The notes under the pieces were generated by a model. That model did no database searches. It saw only the letters and a list, made by a program, of their open reading frames with translations, and was not told the DNA's origin. 7,612 bases of DNA from NCBI GenBank assembly GCA_003649845.1, contig QMTB01000069.1:1-7612 (forward strand). Reading direction: 5' to 3'. This document shows positions 1-6,298 of this stretch, piece after piece. Both the position numbers and the translations under genes were made by a program. The DNA is from Thermoplasmata archaeon (GTDB lineage: Archaea > Thermoplasmatota > E2 > DHVEG-1). Numbering within the stretch: the stretch's first letter is position 1; every line of letters begins with the position of its first letter.

Positions 1-1
1 C

Positions 2-3000
2 GATCTAAGATTCATAAACTACCCAGATAACAAAACAGAATTACCATATTGGATAGAAAACAAAAAAGATCAACAATGGGCAAAAATATGGATAAAAATA
101 CCATACCAGATAACAACAACACCGCAAAAAATATGGCTATACTATGGAAACAACAACGCAAAAAGTAAAAGCAACGGTAAAGAAACATTCGAATTCTTCG
201 ATGACTTCAATGAAAGTAAGATAGATACTAGCACTTGGAGGGTAGATACAACAGATTATACAATACAAAATAGTATACTAAGGATAAATAAAGGCGCTAT
301 ATCAATTGAGAATCCATTAACATTTAATCTCAACGACGGCTATATCTTAGAAGGAAAAATAAGATATGTTAAGAAAGCACCGAACTATAGTGGAACATTA
401 TCAGCACAATCATCACACTATACACAAGGTAGCAACCATGGTGGAGATGCAACAAATCTATATATGAGACTAGGTAACTCAAAAACAGTAAGTAGATGGA
501 CAGGTAGAGGTAATTCTAAAAGCTACAACTGCGGATACTCTACAGTATTTGTATCACAAGACAATGTATGGTATATACTTGGAGAAGAATTTACACCCAC
601 TGGAGTAACATTAACTAAAAATAGAGTAAAACAGATAACAACTAGTTGCAGTTGGACTAAAAACCTCAAATATATCTCCCTTGGGGCCTTCTACGGTGGC
701 GTAACCTATAATATACAGGATACAGAATATGACTGGGTTCTAGTTAGAAAATATTCTAACATCGAGACAACTATAACAATAGGTGTAGAAGAAGAGGATA
801 CACAAAGTTGGATGAAATATCAAGAAGATACCAGTTATCCATGGCAATGGACCTTTGATTTCCCCAATGGAACTGGATACTATGAATTCTATAGTATAGG
901 AGAGTATGGAGATGATGTTGAGGATAAAATATCCAGTGAGGAGGCTAGATGTAGATACACCTCAACTTTAGCGGTATCGCAATGGCATTTAGATGAAGGA
1001 ACAGGTAGTATAGCATATGATAACATAAGTGATAATGATGGAAAAATATATGGTGCTAGTTGGACAACAGGAATAAAAGGTAAAGCATTACAATTCAAAG
1101 GTGGAAATAATTATATAATTATCAATCCAGTTGATAGTTTCCCAACTGATAAGATATCAGTAGAGTTTTGGATGAAAAGCAGTGATAAAACAAAGAAGGG
1201 TACACCATTCTCTTATGCTTCTCCTGCTAGTGATAATGATTTCCTAATATACAACTATAACAATCTGATGATATATAGAGGAGGACATTATGTTAAACCA
1301 AAGATTTCATTAACTGATGGTAAATGGCATCATATAGTTGTAACATGGAATAGTAATGATGGAAAAACAATACTATATAAGGATGGAGAAGCAGTATATA
1401 CTGGTACACTTGCAAAAGGAACTAAGATAACACCAGGTGGATCACTTGTAATAGCAAGGGAACAGGATAAAATAGGTGGAGGTTTTGACAGTTCTCAGGA
1501 TTTCATAGGTTATATGGATGAGATAGCTGTTTATGATAGAATCCTCTCTCCATCTGAAGTTAAAGAACATTATAATTCAACTAAACCTAGCATTATTGCA
1601 CAATGGCATCTAAACGAGGGAACAGGTAGCATAATATATGATAGCGTAAGTGATAATGATGGAAAAATATATGGTGCTAGTTGGACTACTGGTATAAATG
1701 GTAGCGCCCTGAGTTTCGACGGTAAAAACGATTATGTCAATATCCCTGATTCATCTGATTTAAACCCCTCTGGTGATTTCTCTGCAGAGGTTTGGTTTAA
1801 AGCTAATAAACTAAGCACTTGGCAGGGGGTAGTTAGCAAACTAACAAATGTAAATCCAGGGAATGGAAGAGGTTGGAATATACAAATTGGAACAGCTGAA
1901 AATATCGCGTCATTAATTGCTGATTCCTCTGGACACTATGTTTATCTAAAAACATCTTGGAAACCCTCTACAAATACTTGGTATCATGTAGTACTAGTAC
2001 ATCATTCTTCAAATAACAAGAACGAACTTTATGTAAATGGAAAGTTAGAAGCAACAAATACACATGGCATAGCATTTACAAATAACCCTGTTCAGATAGG
2101 CAAATTTTATACTAACTCGAATTCTTTATATTTCAATGGTATAATAGATGAGATAGCTATTTATAGTAAAGCTCTTACATCAGAGGAGATAAAAGAAAAA
2201 TATGAGAAAACAAAATCAACAATCGTAGCAAAATGGACTCTCAATGAAGGTAATGGTAACATAGTACATGATTCTATAGGTAGCAACGATGGTAAAATAT
2301 ATGGTGCAACTTGGACTACTGGTATAAATGGTAGCGCCCTGAGTTTCGACGGTAAAAACGATTATGTTGAGGTATCCTACAGCGATAATTTAGCTCTCAA
2401 TACATGGAGTTTTGAAGCATGGGTGATGATAAAAACCTCTAAGTATACAAACGGGGTTATTGGTACTAGATTCGGCTCTGATTACACTTTTGATATAAAA
2501 TTCAAGTATACACAAGGTTGGCATGGAGACATTGGAGATGGAAGTAAATGGCTGACAACCAGTGCAGATTATCTACCCGGCGGTATAAAACTCAATGAAT
2601 GGTATCATCTCGTATACGTTGTACAACCTAATAGATGCGATATATATGTTAATGGAGAACATAAGAAAACTATAACATATTCTGGTACACCCTTGTTAAT
2701 GAAAAAAGGACAGGTTATGAAGCTTGGAAATAGTTATAATACAGAATATGGAAACGTTCTTATCGATGAACCATGTATATACAGTAAAGCATTATCAGCA
2801 GAGGAGATAAAAGGGCATTATAATAATTTTAGAAAAGTTATTGCCCGATGGCATCTAAACGAGGGAACAGGTAACATAGCATATGATAACATAGGAGATA
2901 ATAATGGAAAGATAAATGGTGCTAGTTGGACTACTGGTATAAATGGTAGCGCTCTGAGTTTCGACGGTAAAAACGATTATATACAAATTAGTAACAACAA

Positions 3001-3451
3001 TTTGAATCCAACTGATAAACTTACTATTGTAGCGTGGATCAAATGGAATATTAAGCCATCTAGTGGACAACACTGGGCTAATATAATCGATAAAAATGGT
3101 GATAATGAATGGCAACTCCAACATTCTTATCATAATGATAAATTTGAGTTTGCAGTGAAAACAGAGTATGCAAGAAAGTATGTACAAAGTACTACAAAAC
3201 CAGAGAATGGTAAATGGTATCAGATTGTAGGAGTATATGATGGAAGTCACATTAAAATATATGTTAATGGTAAATTAGAGAAATCAACAACTCTAACAGG
3301 TAAAATAAAGGTTTCAAATTCTGATATAAATATAGGTAGGAGAACATGGAAAGATAGATATTTCAATGGTGTTATAGACGAGGTTTCTGTGTATAATAAG
3401 GCACTTACAGATGAGGAAATCAAAGATTTATACAATAAACATGGAGGATAG
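2..3451 (+). CDS. Large secreted/surface protein, DUF2341 + four LamG (concanavalin-like) domains, 5' partial
   Basis: The frame is open from the window edge to a TAG, giving 1149 visible residues. The ATG at 464 is internal because recognisable domain sequence lies before it. Residues 1-60 are the end of a DUF2341 domain (DLRF, ELPYWIE, a W-rich strand, LYYGN). Residues 63-265 form a beta-rich concanavalin-like module opening with FEFFDDF. Residues 269-319 are an Ig-like segment with the WTFDFPNGTGYYEFYSI signature seen in large archaeal surface proteins. Four LamG/Laminin_G_3-type domains follow at 324-530, 531-740, 741-945 and 946-1149. Each opens with W.LNEGTG, carries G..AL.F.G..NYI-like and WYH/WHH strands, and closes with IDE.A.Y...L..EEI. 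The signal peptide would lie upstream. The C-terminus has no visible membrane helix or sorting motif, so the anchoring mode is unknown. Several N-x-S/T sequons suggest glycosylation. LamG folds usually bind glycans or proteins, so a role in adhesion or matrix binding is inferred. The next gene is 3 nt away. Confidence 0.93.
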   Translation, partial: DLRFINYPDNKTELPYWIENKKDQQWAKIWIKIPYQITTTPQKIWLYYGNNNAKSKSNGKETFEFFDDFNESKIDTSTWRVDTTDYTIQNSILRINKGAISIENPLTFNLNDGYILEGKIRYVKKAPNYSGTLSAQSSHYTQGSNHGGDATNLYMRLGNSKTVSRWTGRGNSKSYNCGYSTVFVSQDNVWYILGEEFTPTGVTLTKNRVKQITTSCSWTKNLKYISLGAFYGGVTYNIQDTEYDWVLVRKYSNIETTITIGVEEEDTQSWMKYQEDTSYPWQWTFDFPNGTGYYEFYSIGEYGDDVEDKISSEEARCRYTSTLAVSQWHLDEGTGSIAYDNISDNDGKIYGASWTTGIKGKALQFKGGNNYIIINPVDSFPTDKISVEFWMKSSDKTKKGTPFSYASPASDNDFLIYNYNNLMIYRGGHYVKPKISLTDGKWHHIVVTWNSNDGKTILYKDGEAVYTGTLAKGTKITPGGSLVIAREQDKIGGGFDSSQDFIGYMDEIAVYDRILSPSEVKEHYNSTKPSIIAQWHLNEGTGSIIYDSVSDNDGKIYGASWTTGINGSALSFDGKNDYVNIPDSSDLNPSGDFSAEVWFKANKLSTWQGVVSKLTNVNPGNGRGWNIQIGTAENIASLIADSSGHYVYLKTSWKPSTNTWYHVVLVHHSSNNKNELYVNGKLEATNTHGIAFTNNPVQIGKFYTNSNSLYFNGIIDEIAIYSKALTSEEIKEKYEKTKSTIVAKWTLNEGNGNIVHDSIGSNDGKIYGATWTTGINGSALSFDGKNDYVEVSYSDNLALNTWSFEAWVMIKTSKYTNGVIGTRFGSDYTFDIKFKYTQGWHGDIGDGSKWLTTSADYLPGGIKLNEWYHLVYVVQPNRCDIYVNGEHKKTITYSGTPLLMKKGQVMKLGNSYNTEYGNVLIDEPCIYSKALSAEEIKGHYNNFRKVIARWHLNEGTGNIAYDNIGDNNGKINGASWTTGINGSALSFDGKNDYIQISNNNLNPTDKLTIVAWIKWNIKPSSGQHWANIIDKNGDNEWQLQHSYHNDKFEFAVKTEYARKYVQSTTKPENGKWYQIVGVYDGSHIKIYVNGKLEKSTTLTGKIKVSNSDINIGRRTWKDRYFNGVIDEVSVYNKALTDEEIKDLYNKHGG
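971..1591 (+). repeat. LamG repeat 1 of 4 (207 codons)
   Basis: First tandem LamG unit, starting at AVSQWHLDEGTG and ending at the linker after DEIAVYDRILSPSEVKEHY. It is the most diverged copy in the WTTGI.G.AL.F strand, reading KGKALQFKGGNNYI where the others read NGSALSFDGKNDY. It still shares a perfect 40-nt match with repeat 2 (1026-1065 against 1647-1686). Confidence 0.88.
1592..2221 (+). repeat. LamG repeat 2 of 4 (210 codons)
   Basis: Second tandem LamG unit, from IIAQWHLNEGTG to EIKEKYEKTKST. It shares DNA identity with all three other copies: 40 nt with repeat 1, 57 nt with repeat 3, and 65 nt with one mismatch plus 26 nt perfect with repeat 4. The core of the domain (NPSGDFSAEVWF and onward) is its own. 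Confidence 0.88.
1681..1737 (+). repeat. 57-nt direct repeat, copy in LamG repeat 2
   Basis: This stretch encodes WTTGINGSALSFDGKNDYV and is identical base for base to 2311-2367 in LamG repeat 3. With 10 more bases on its left it also matches 2916-2980 in repeat 4 over 65 nt with a single C/T difference. Confidence 0.95.
2222..2836 (+). repeat. LamG repeat 3 of 4 (205 codons)
   Basis: Third tandem LamG unit, from IVAKWTLNEGNG to EIKGHYNNFRK. Near its end it reads IDEPCIYSKALSAEEI, so the usual DE-A/V-Y motif carries a Pro-Cys. Its first third is nearly identical in DNA to repeats 2 and 4, while the middle (NTWSFEAWVMIKTS and onward) is strongly diverged. Confidence 0.88.
2311..2367 (+). repeat. 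57-nt direct repeat, copy in LamG repeat 3
   Basis: Perfect match to 1681-1737, including synonymous positions. The flanking bases differ at once on both sides (GCAAC against GCTAG on the left, TGA against CAA on the right). Confidence 0.95.
2916..2980 (+). repeat. 65-nt direct repeat, copy in LamG repeat 4
   Basis: Matches 1671-1735 in LamG repeat 2 with one synonymous C/T mismatch (GCC against GCT, Ala). A separate perfect 26-nt match joins 2848-2873 to 1603-1628. Confidence 0.93.
3443..3447 (+). promoter_or_regulatory. Shine-Dalgarno GGAGG for the pilin-like gene
   Basis: GGAGG lies 7 nt before the ATG at 3455, inside the last codons of the LamG gene. It fixes the start of the downstream gene and indicates expression from the same transcript. 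Confidence 0.85.
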
Positions 3452-3454
3452 AAA

Positions 3455-4291
3455 ATGAAATATGTAAGTGAAGATACAGCTGTTGTTGGCATCGTCTCTG
3501 CTATACTATTAGTTGGTCTATTTGTAACAGTTTTTACAATAGTGCAAACTGTATATGTACCTCAGTGGATGGAAGAGAGGGAATCAGAACATATGACTGA
3601 TACTGCATCACAGTTTATGCTACTAAAGTTTGCAATAGATACACAGATTGTATCTAAATCTACTCTTTCTATAACTACTCCTATCACCCTTGGAAGTGAT
3701 AAGATACCTTATTTTCTATCAGAACGCTCATATGGATCTCTTGAGGTTACTTCAAATTCTCAGAGTGTATCTATTAGAAATTCTTCTACAACTCTATCAT
3801 TTAAACTTGGAGATATCATATATTCTTCTAGGAACAGTTATTATGTAGATCAAGATTTTATATATGAGAATGGAGCCATTATTGTAAGTCAACAACAAGG
3901 CAGTATAATGGCATCTCCAGGTTTCTTCTCTATTAAAAAATCTGGAAATATATTGAATATATCCTTTACCCTAGTAAATATTTCAAGTATTCAATCGAAA
4001 AACTCTGCATATGGTTATTCTACTGCATCTATTTCAACAAAATATGATCCATCAAATGATATATCTAAGGTTATAAAAGACGTTTCTAAAATTACTATAT
4101 CTACAGAGTATTCAAAAGTATGGAAGAAGTTTTTTGAAAAAATTTTAGATGAATCTGGATTAAAAGAAAACAGCGACTATACTATAGTAGACAATAAAAG
4201 TAGTATAACCATTCATTTCAATAAATCTAATATCCTATATTTATCTGTAAAAAAAATTATCACCCAGATATCACCTGGTTGGATATCCTAG
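3455..4291 (+). CDS. Pilin-like membrane-anchored surface protein (archaeal type IV pilin-like N-terminus)
   Basis: 278 residues. The short N-terminus MKYVSEDT is followed by one hydrophobic helix at about 9-35 (AVVGIVSAILLVGLFV...) and then a polar stretch, VPQWMEERESEHMTDTASQF, that looks like an amphipathic extension of the helix. This layout is that of archaeal pilin-like and DUF7289-type proteins, with a beta-rich extracellular part behind. The C-terminal region (about 205-275) carries an EYSKVWKKFFEKIL helix followed by strands. Five N-x-S/T sequons lie in the outer part (NSS, NIS twice, NKS twice). A conserved K/R-G or K/R-A prepilin-peptidase site is not seen, so it may stay uncleaved as a single-pass anchor. 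The start is set by GGAGG 7 nt upstream. It follows the LamG gene by 3 nt, so it may help hold or present that protein at the surface (inferred). The exact family was not verified. Confidence 0.85.
   Translation: MKYVSEDTAVVGIVSAILLVGLFVTVFTIVQTVYVPQWMEERESEHMTDTASQFMLLKFAIDTQIVSKSTLSITTPITLGSDKIPYFLSERSYGSLEVTSNSQSVSIRNSSTTLSFKLGDIIYSSRNSYYVDQDFIYENGAIIVSQQQGSIMASPGFFSIKKSGNILNISFTLVNISSIQSKNSAYGYSTASISTKYDPSNDISKVIKDVSKITISTEYSKVWKKFFEKILDESGLKENSDYTIVDNKSSITIHFNKSNILYLSVKKIITQISPGWIS
4249..4256 (-). terminator. Oligo-T run (T8) downstream of the KaiC cluster
   Basis: Eight consecutive A on the plus strand give T8 in the minus-strand transcript, about 37 nt past the TAG of the KaiC-like gene. 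Archaeal RNA polymerase often stops at oligo-T runs, so this is a plausible terminator. It lies inside the 3' end of the convergent pilin-like gene, where it also encodes Lys codons, so the run may have another cause. Confidence 0.4.
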
Positions 4292-4301
4292 CCTAGATAT
4301 C
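4282..4301. terminator. Dyad symmetry spanning the two convergent stop codons
   Basis: GATATCCTAG, one C, then CTAGATATC form an imperfect inverted repeat with one bulged base, centred on the single base between the two stop codons. It could fold in transcripts from either strand. The stem is short and AT-rich, and no T-run follows directly on the plus strand, so terminator function is only a possibility. Confidence 0.3.
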
Positions 4302-5144
4302 TGTAAATACCTCCTGCTCTGGATAAACTACTATACCATTATCTGTTATACGCATAGCTACTATCTTTTTCTCATGTTTAACACCACGCATTTTTAGAAT
4401 CTCAATAGCGCTCTCTCTGATATTACCCTGTCTAACATTATAGAGTAGGATTACACCATCTGATAGAAAATCTTCTACTGTAGATTCTGTTTGTTTCTCA
4501 GGTGGCTTCGTTGGTTGAGTAATTAAGAAATTAGTGCTACCTATCTTCTCGAAGAATCTAAAAAGTCTTTCAACATAAAAACGGTAACCGCGGTCTTTAC
4601 CTACAAATGTTGATGCTACAGCAGTTAGAGAATCTACAACTGCTATATCAGGCTTGTAACCCTCATCACCTATGATAAAAGGTTCTAAATCTAATAGTAG
4701 ATGATCGGAGTTTCTAGCCATCATAGCTTTTATTCCAGTGCTACTTCTCTCACCTTCATAATATATATCGGTTGTCAGATACCTCTTTATTTTTAATTTA
4801 CCTGATTCTATAAGTGGATCAGGGTTCCATCCGAAGGTTCTCATATGATCTATTAATTTATCTTCAGGTTCCTCAAAACTTATAAATAAACAGTTTTTAC
4901 CTTGAGAGGCGTTATATACTAATAATTGTAGACAAAATATTGTTTTACCGGAACCAGCGCTACCTGAAACTAGTATATTAGAACCAACTGGAATTCCTTG
5001 ATCAAGGAGTTTATCAAAACCAGGTATACCTGTTAGTATATAATCCCTCTGAATTTTTTTATCAGATACAGGTTTATCACTAGTTTTAAGTTCTTTTCGA
5101 ATTGACTCTGCAATACTTCCAAGATCTATGAGAGATTGGCTCAT
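4293..5144 (-). CDS. Single-domain KaiC/RAD55-like RecA-superfamily ATPase
   Basis: 283 residues. An N-terminal extension of about 30 residues precedes a full KaiC domain: ILTGIPGFDKLL entry, Walker A GSAGSGKT at 61-68, the catalytic glutamate pair in FEEPED (E91, E92), FGWNPDPL at 104-111, and Walker B IAVVDSLTAV with D171. The C-terminal KaiC signature LKMRG..H at 250-257 is followed by ITDNGIVVYPEQEVF. All parts needed for ATP binding and hydrolysis are present, so it should be an active cytoplasmic ATPase, probably a hexamer as in KaiC. The position matching the KaiC phosphosites S431/T432 is D225/F226, so phosphorylation there is not expected. Its ATG overlaps the TGA of the preceding gene (ATGA) and no strong Shine-Dalgarno precedes it, which points to translational coupling. 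The partner or output is unknown. ArlH of the archaellum is a distant relative, but no archaellum genes are in view. Confidence 0.93.
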   Translation of the reverse strand: MSQSLIDLGSIAESIRKELKTSDKPVSDKKIQRDYILTGIPGFDKLLDQGIPVGSNILVSGSAGSGKTIFCLQLLVYNASQGKNCLFISFEEPEDKLIDHMRTFGWNPDPLIESGKLKIKRYLTTDIYYEGERSSTGIKAMMARNSDHLLLDLEPFIIGDEGYKPDIAVVDSLTAVASTFVGKDRGYRFYVERLFRFFEKIGSTNFLITQPTKPPEKQTESTVEDFLSDGVILLYNVRQGNIRESAIEILKMRGVKHEKKIVAMRITDNGIVVYPEQEVFTDI

Positions 5145-5704
5145 GCTAGTTTCACTATCCGATCACATAGTTGAGCTACTTCTGCCCTAATCTCTTTATC
5201 AGTTTCATCTTCTAAAGAGATTAAAAGACCTGATATACCTTGTATCCTCATTTTAGTAAGTATACCATGTATAAACCTAGCGAACATCTCAGGTGTATTA
5301 TGGATAAGCATCGTTGTTATAGAATCTATATATACAAATTTGTCACCTTGTATCTTCTCCATGCTACCCTTTAAAGCCAATGAGATATTAGTTAGATCTG
5401 ATACAGAATCAAGATATAATACATTACCTGTTTGTTCTATCTCCAAACTCTGGCTCTTCGATATACAATCTAGGAAGAGTATTCTATTAGTATCTATACC
5501 TTTATGCTGATAGAGTTGTACAAGATTTTTATATGGTCTACTGGCAGATAATACTATTCCAATATAGTTTTTCTCTGTGATTAGATGATGTAATGCTACT
5601 AAGGAAATTTCTAGGGATTTCTCTGCAGATGTCTCCAATAGAACAATCCATCCATCAGGAAGATTATCAAATTCTTTTTTGATATCAATATTTTCTGTTA
5701 TCAT
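5141..5704 (-). CDS. KaiC/RAD55-like RecA-fold protein lacking Walker A (predicted inactive paralog, copy A)
   Basis: 187 residues from the ATG at 5704, chosen because GGAG (5716-5713) sits 8 nt upstream; a GTG at 5713 would overlap that site and add three residues. It aligns by pattern with the N-terminal and central part of the KaiC-like neighbour. Where Walker A is expected it has ETSAEKS (24-30), and where KaiC has the EEP catalytic pair it has SRP (55-57). The Walker B-like strand is kept as VYIDSITTM (124-132). The protein ends at CDRIVKLA, which matches the strand before the KMRG motif, so the KaiC C-terminal hairpin is absent. It cannot be a standard P-loop ATPase. A structural or regulatory partner of the intact ATPase, to which it is coupled by a 4-nt overlap, is inferred. 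DUF835 and similar archaeal Walker A-less families are possible homes (not tested). Confidence 0.85.
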   Translation of the reverse strand: MITENIDIKKEFDNLPDGWIVLLETSAEKSLEISLVALHHLITEKNYIGIVLSASRPYKNLVQLYQHKGIDTNRILFLDCISKSQSLEIEQTGNVLYLDSVSDLTNISLALKGSMEKIQGDKFVYIDSITTMLIHNTPEMFARFIHGILTKMRIQGISGLLISLEDETDKEIRAEVAQLCDRIVKLA

Positions 5705-5712
5705 ATTAAACA

Positions 5713-5716
5713 CTCC
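5713..5716 (-). promoter_or_regulatory. Shine-Dalgarno GGAG that decides the start at 5704
   Basis: On the minus strand GGAG is followed by 8 nt and then ATG (5704-5702). The in-frame GTG at 5713-5711 uses the last G of this motif and so is a poor start. Confidence 0.65.
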
Positions 5717-5722
5717 ATAATA

Positions 5723-6298
5723 TTAGATACTCACCACTTCATCTACTCTAAATGCTACATCTTGAATAAATTTCTTTTGAGATAAATCTTTGGCAACATT
5801 AAATATCAAACTAATTTGATTCTTCTCTTCCTTTCTAACGAGACCAACTAGGAATTCAGAGAAACGCATGGTTTCAGATAGAGGTTTATACAAAGCAATT
5901 GTTGTCAAGGAATCTATGAATATAAAATTTTTCTTACTTTGAAAACGCGGTATAGAAGTATATATAGCTCTTACTAATTCATCTATTTCGATATCCTCAC
6001 TTATATGAATACATCTATCATCATCCACTTGAATTTCACCTGATAGAGCAGCTGCTGCATCAATGAAAAGAAGTTTACTTGTATCAATATTTTTTTGTTC
6101 AAACATTGTATATACATTTATAAAGGGACGTTGAAAACTTATATAGATTCCTTCAAAATCGTTTTCCAGCAACAATCGAATTGTCTCCATATTATGTTCA
6201 AAGTATCCTTCCGTTGATCTTTCAATCATTATCACTGCACGGTTATTGTATTGCCTCAATATTTCTATAAATGGTATATTAGACAGTTCTAAATCCAT
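5723..6298 (-). CDS. KaiC/RAD55-like RecA-fold protein lacking Walker A (predicted inactive paralog, copy B)
   Basis: 191 residues, the same length and architecture as the following gene and clearly its paralog. Shared landmarks are IYISFQRPFIN (51-61) against IVLSASRPYKN, KNIDT..LLFID (69-80) against KGIDT..ILFLD, and FIFIDSLTT (125-133) against FVYIDSITT. The P-loop position reads ERSTEGY (26-32), with no GxxxxGK[ST]. The KaiC catalytic EE is replaced by QR in FQRP. The chain stops at VDEVVSI, before any KMRG element. It is therefore predicted not to hydrolyse ATP in the usual way. It begins 10 nt inside the end of the KaiC-PAS gene, with GGAGG 4 nt before its ATG, and ends 18 nt before the next start. 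Partner or scaffold function within a KaiC-like complex is inferred from this context. No signal peptide or membrane helix is seen. Confidence 0.85.
   Translation of the reverse strand: MDLELSNIPFIEILRQYNNRAVIMIERSTEGYFEHNMETIRLLLENDFEGIYISFQRPFINVYTMFEQKNIDTSKLLFIDAAAALSGEIQVDDDRCIHISEDIEIDELVRAIYTSIPRFQSKKNFIFIDSLTTIALYKPLSETMRFSEFLVGLVRKEEKNQISLIFNVAKDLSQKKFIQDVAFRVDEVVSI

Larger units (their letters stand above)
2837..3448 (+). repeat. LamG repeat 4 of 4 (204 codons)
   Basis: Last tandem LamG unit, from VIARWHLNEGTG to EIKDLYNKHGG, ending right at the stop codon with no C-terminal tail or membrane anchor. The end of its coding sequence also holds the GGAGG ribosome-binding site of the next gene. 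Confidence 0.88.

Noticed and set aside
464..466. ATG as start of the LamG surface protein
   Set aside because: The same frame is open back to base 2 and encodes DUF2341 and the first part of a concanavalin-like module, so this Met is internal.
889..1098. Short minus-strand open frame opposite the Ig-like module and first LamG repeat
   Set aside because: Antisense to clear domain sequence and without recognisable features.
2855..3250. 131-codon open frame on the minus strand
   Set aside because: It lies antisense to the conserved LamG repeat 4, has no ribosome-binding site of note, and its hydrophobic composition is what reversed AT-rich coding sequence gives.
971..3448. LamG array as variable region of a diversity-generating retroelement
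   Set aside because: No reverse transcriptase, template repeat or adenine-specific variation is visible. Plain repeat duplication and conversion explains the pattern.
3247..3492. Minus-strand open frame across the LamG/pilin-like junction
   Set aside because: Runs antisense through two well-supported genes and has no motif.
4267..4301. Three GATATC hexamers within 35 bases as a possible operator
   Set aside because: The sequence is coding, AT-rich and lies at gene ends, not at a promoter. The hexamer is palindromic and easily recurs by chance.
4293..5144. Identification of the stand-alone KaiC-like ATPase as ArlH of the archaellum
   Set aside because: It has a full Walker A, the KaiC catalytic EE pair and a KMRG C-terminal signature, and no ArlI, ArlJ or archaellin gene is in the window. 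KaiC-like ATPase is the safer call.
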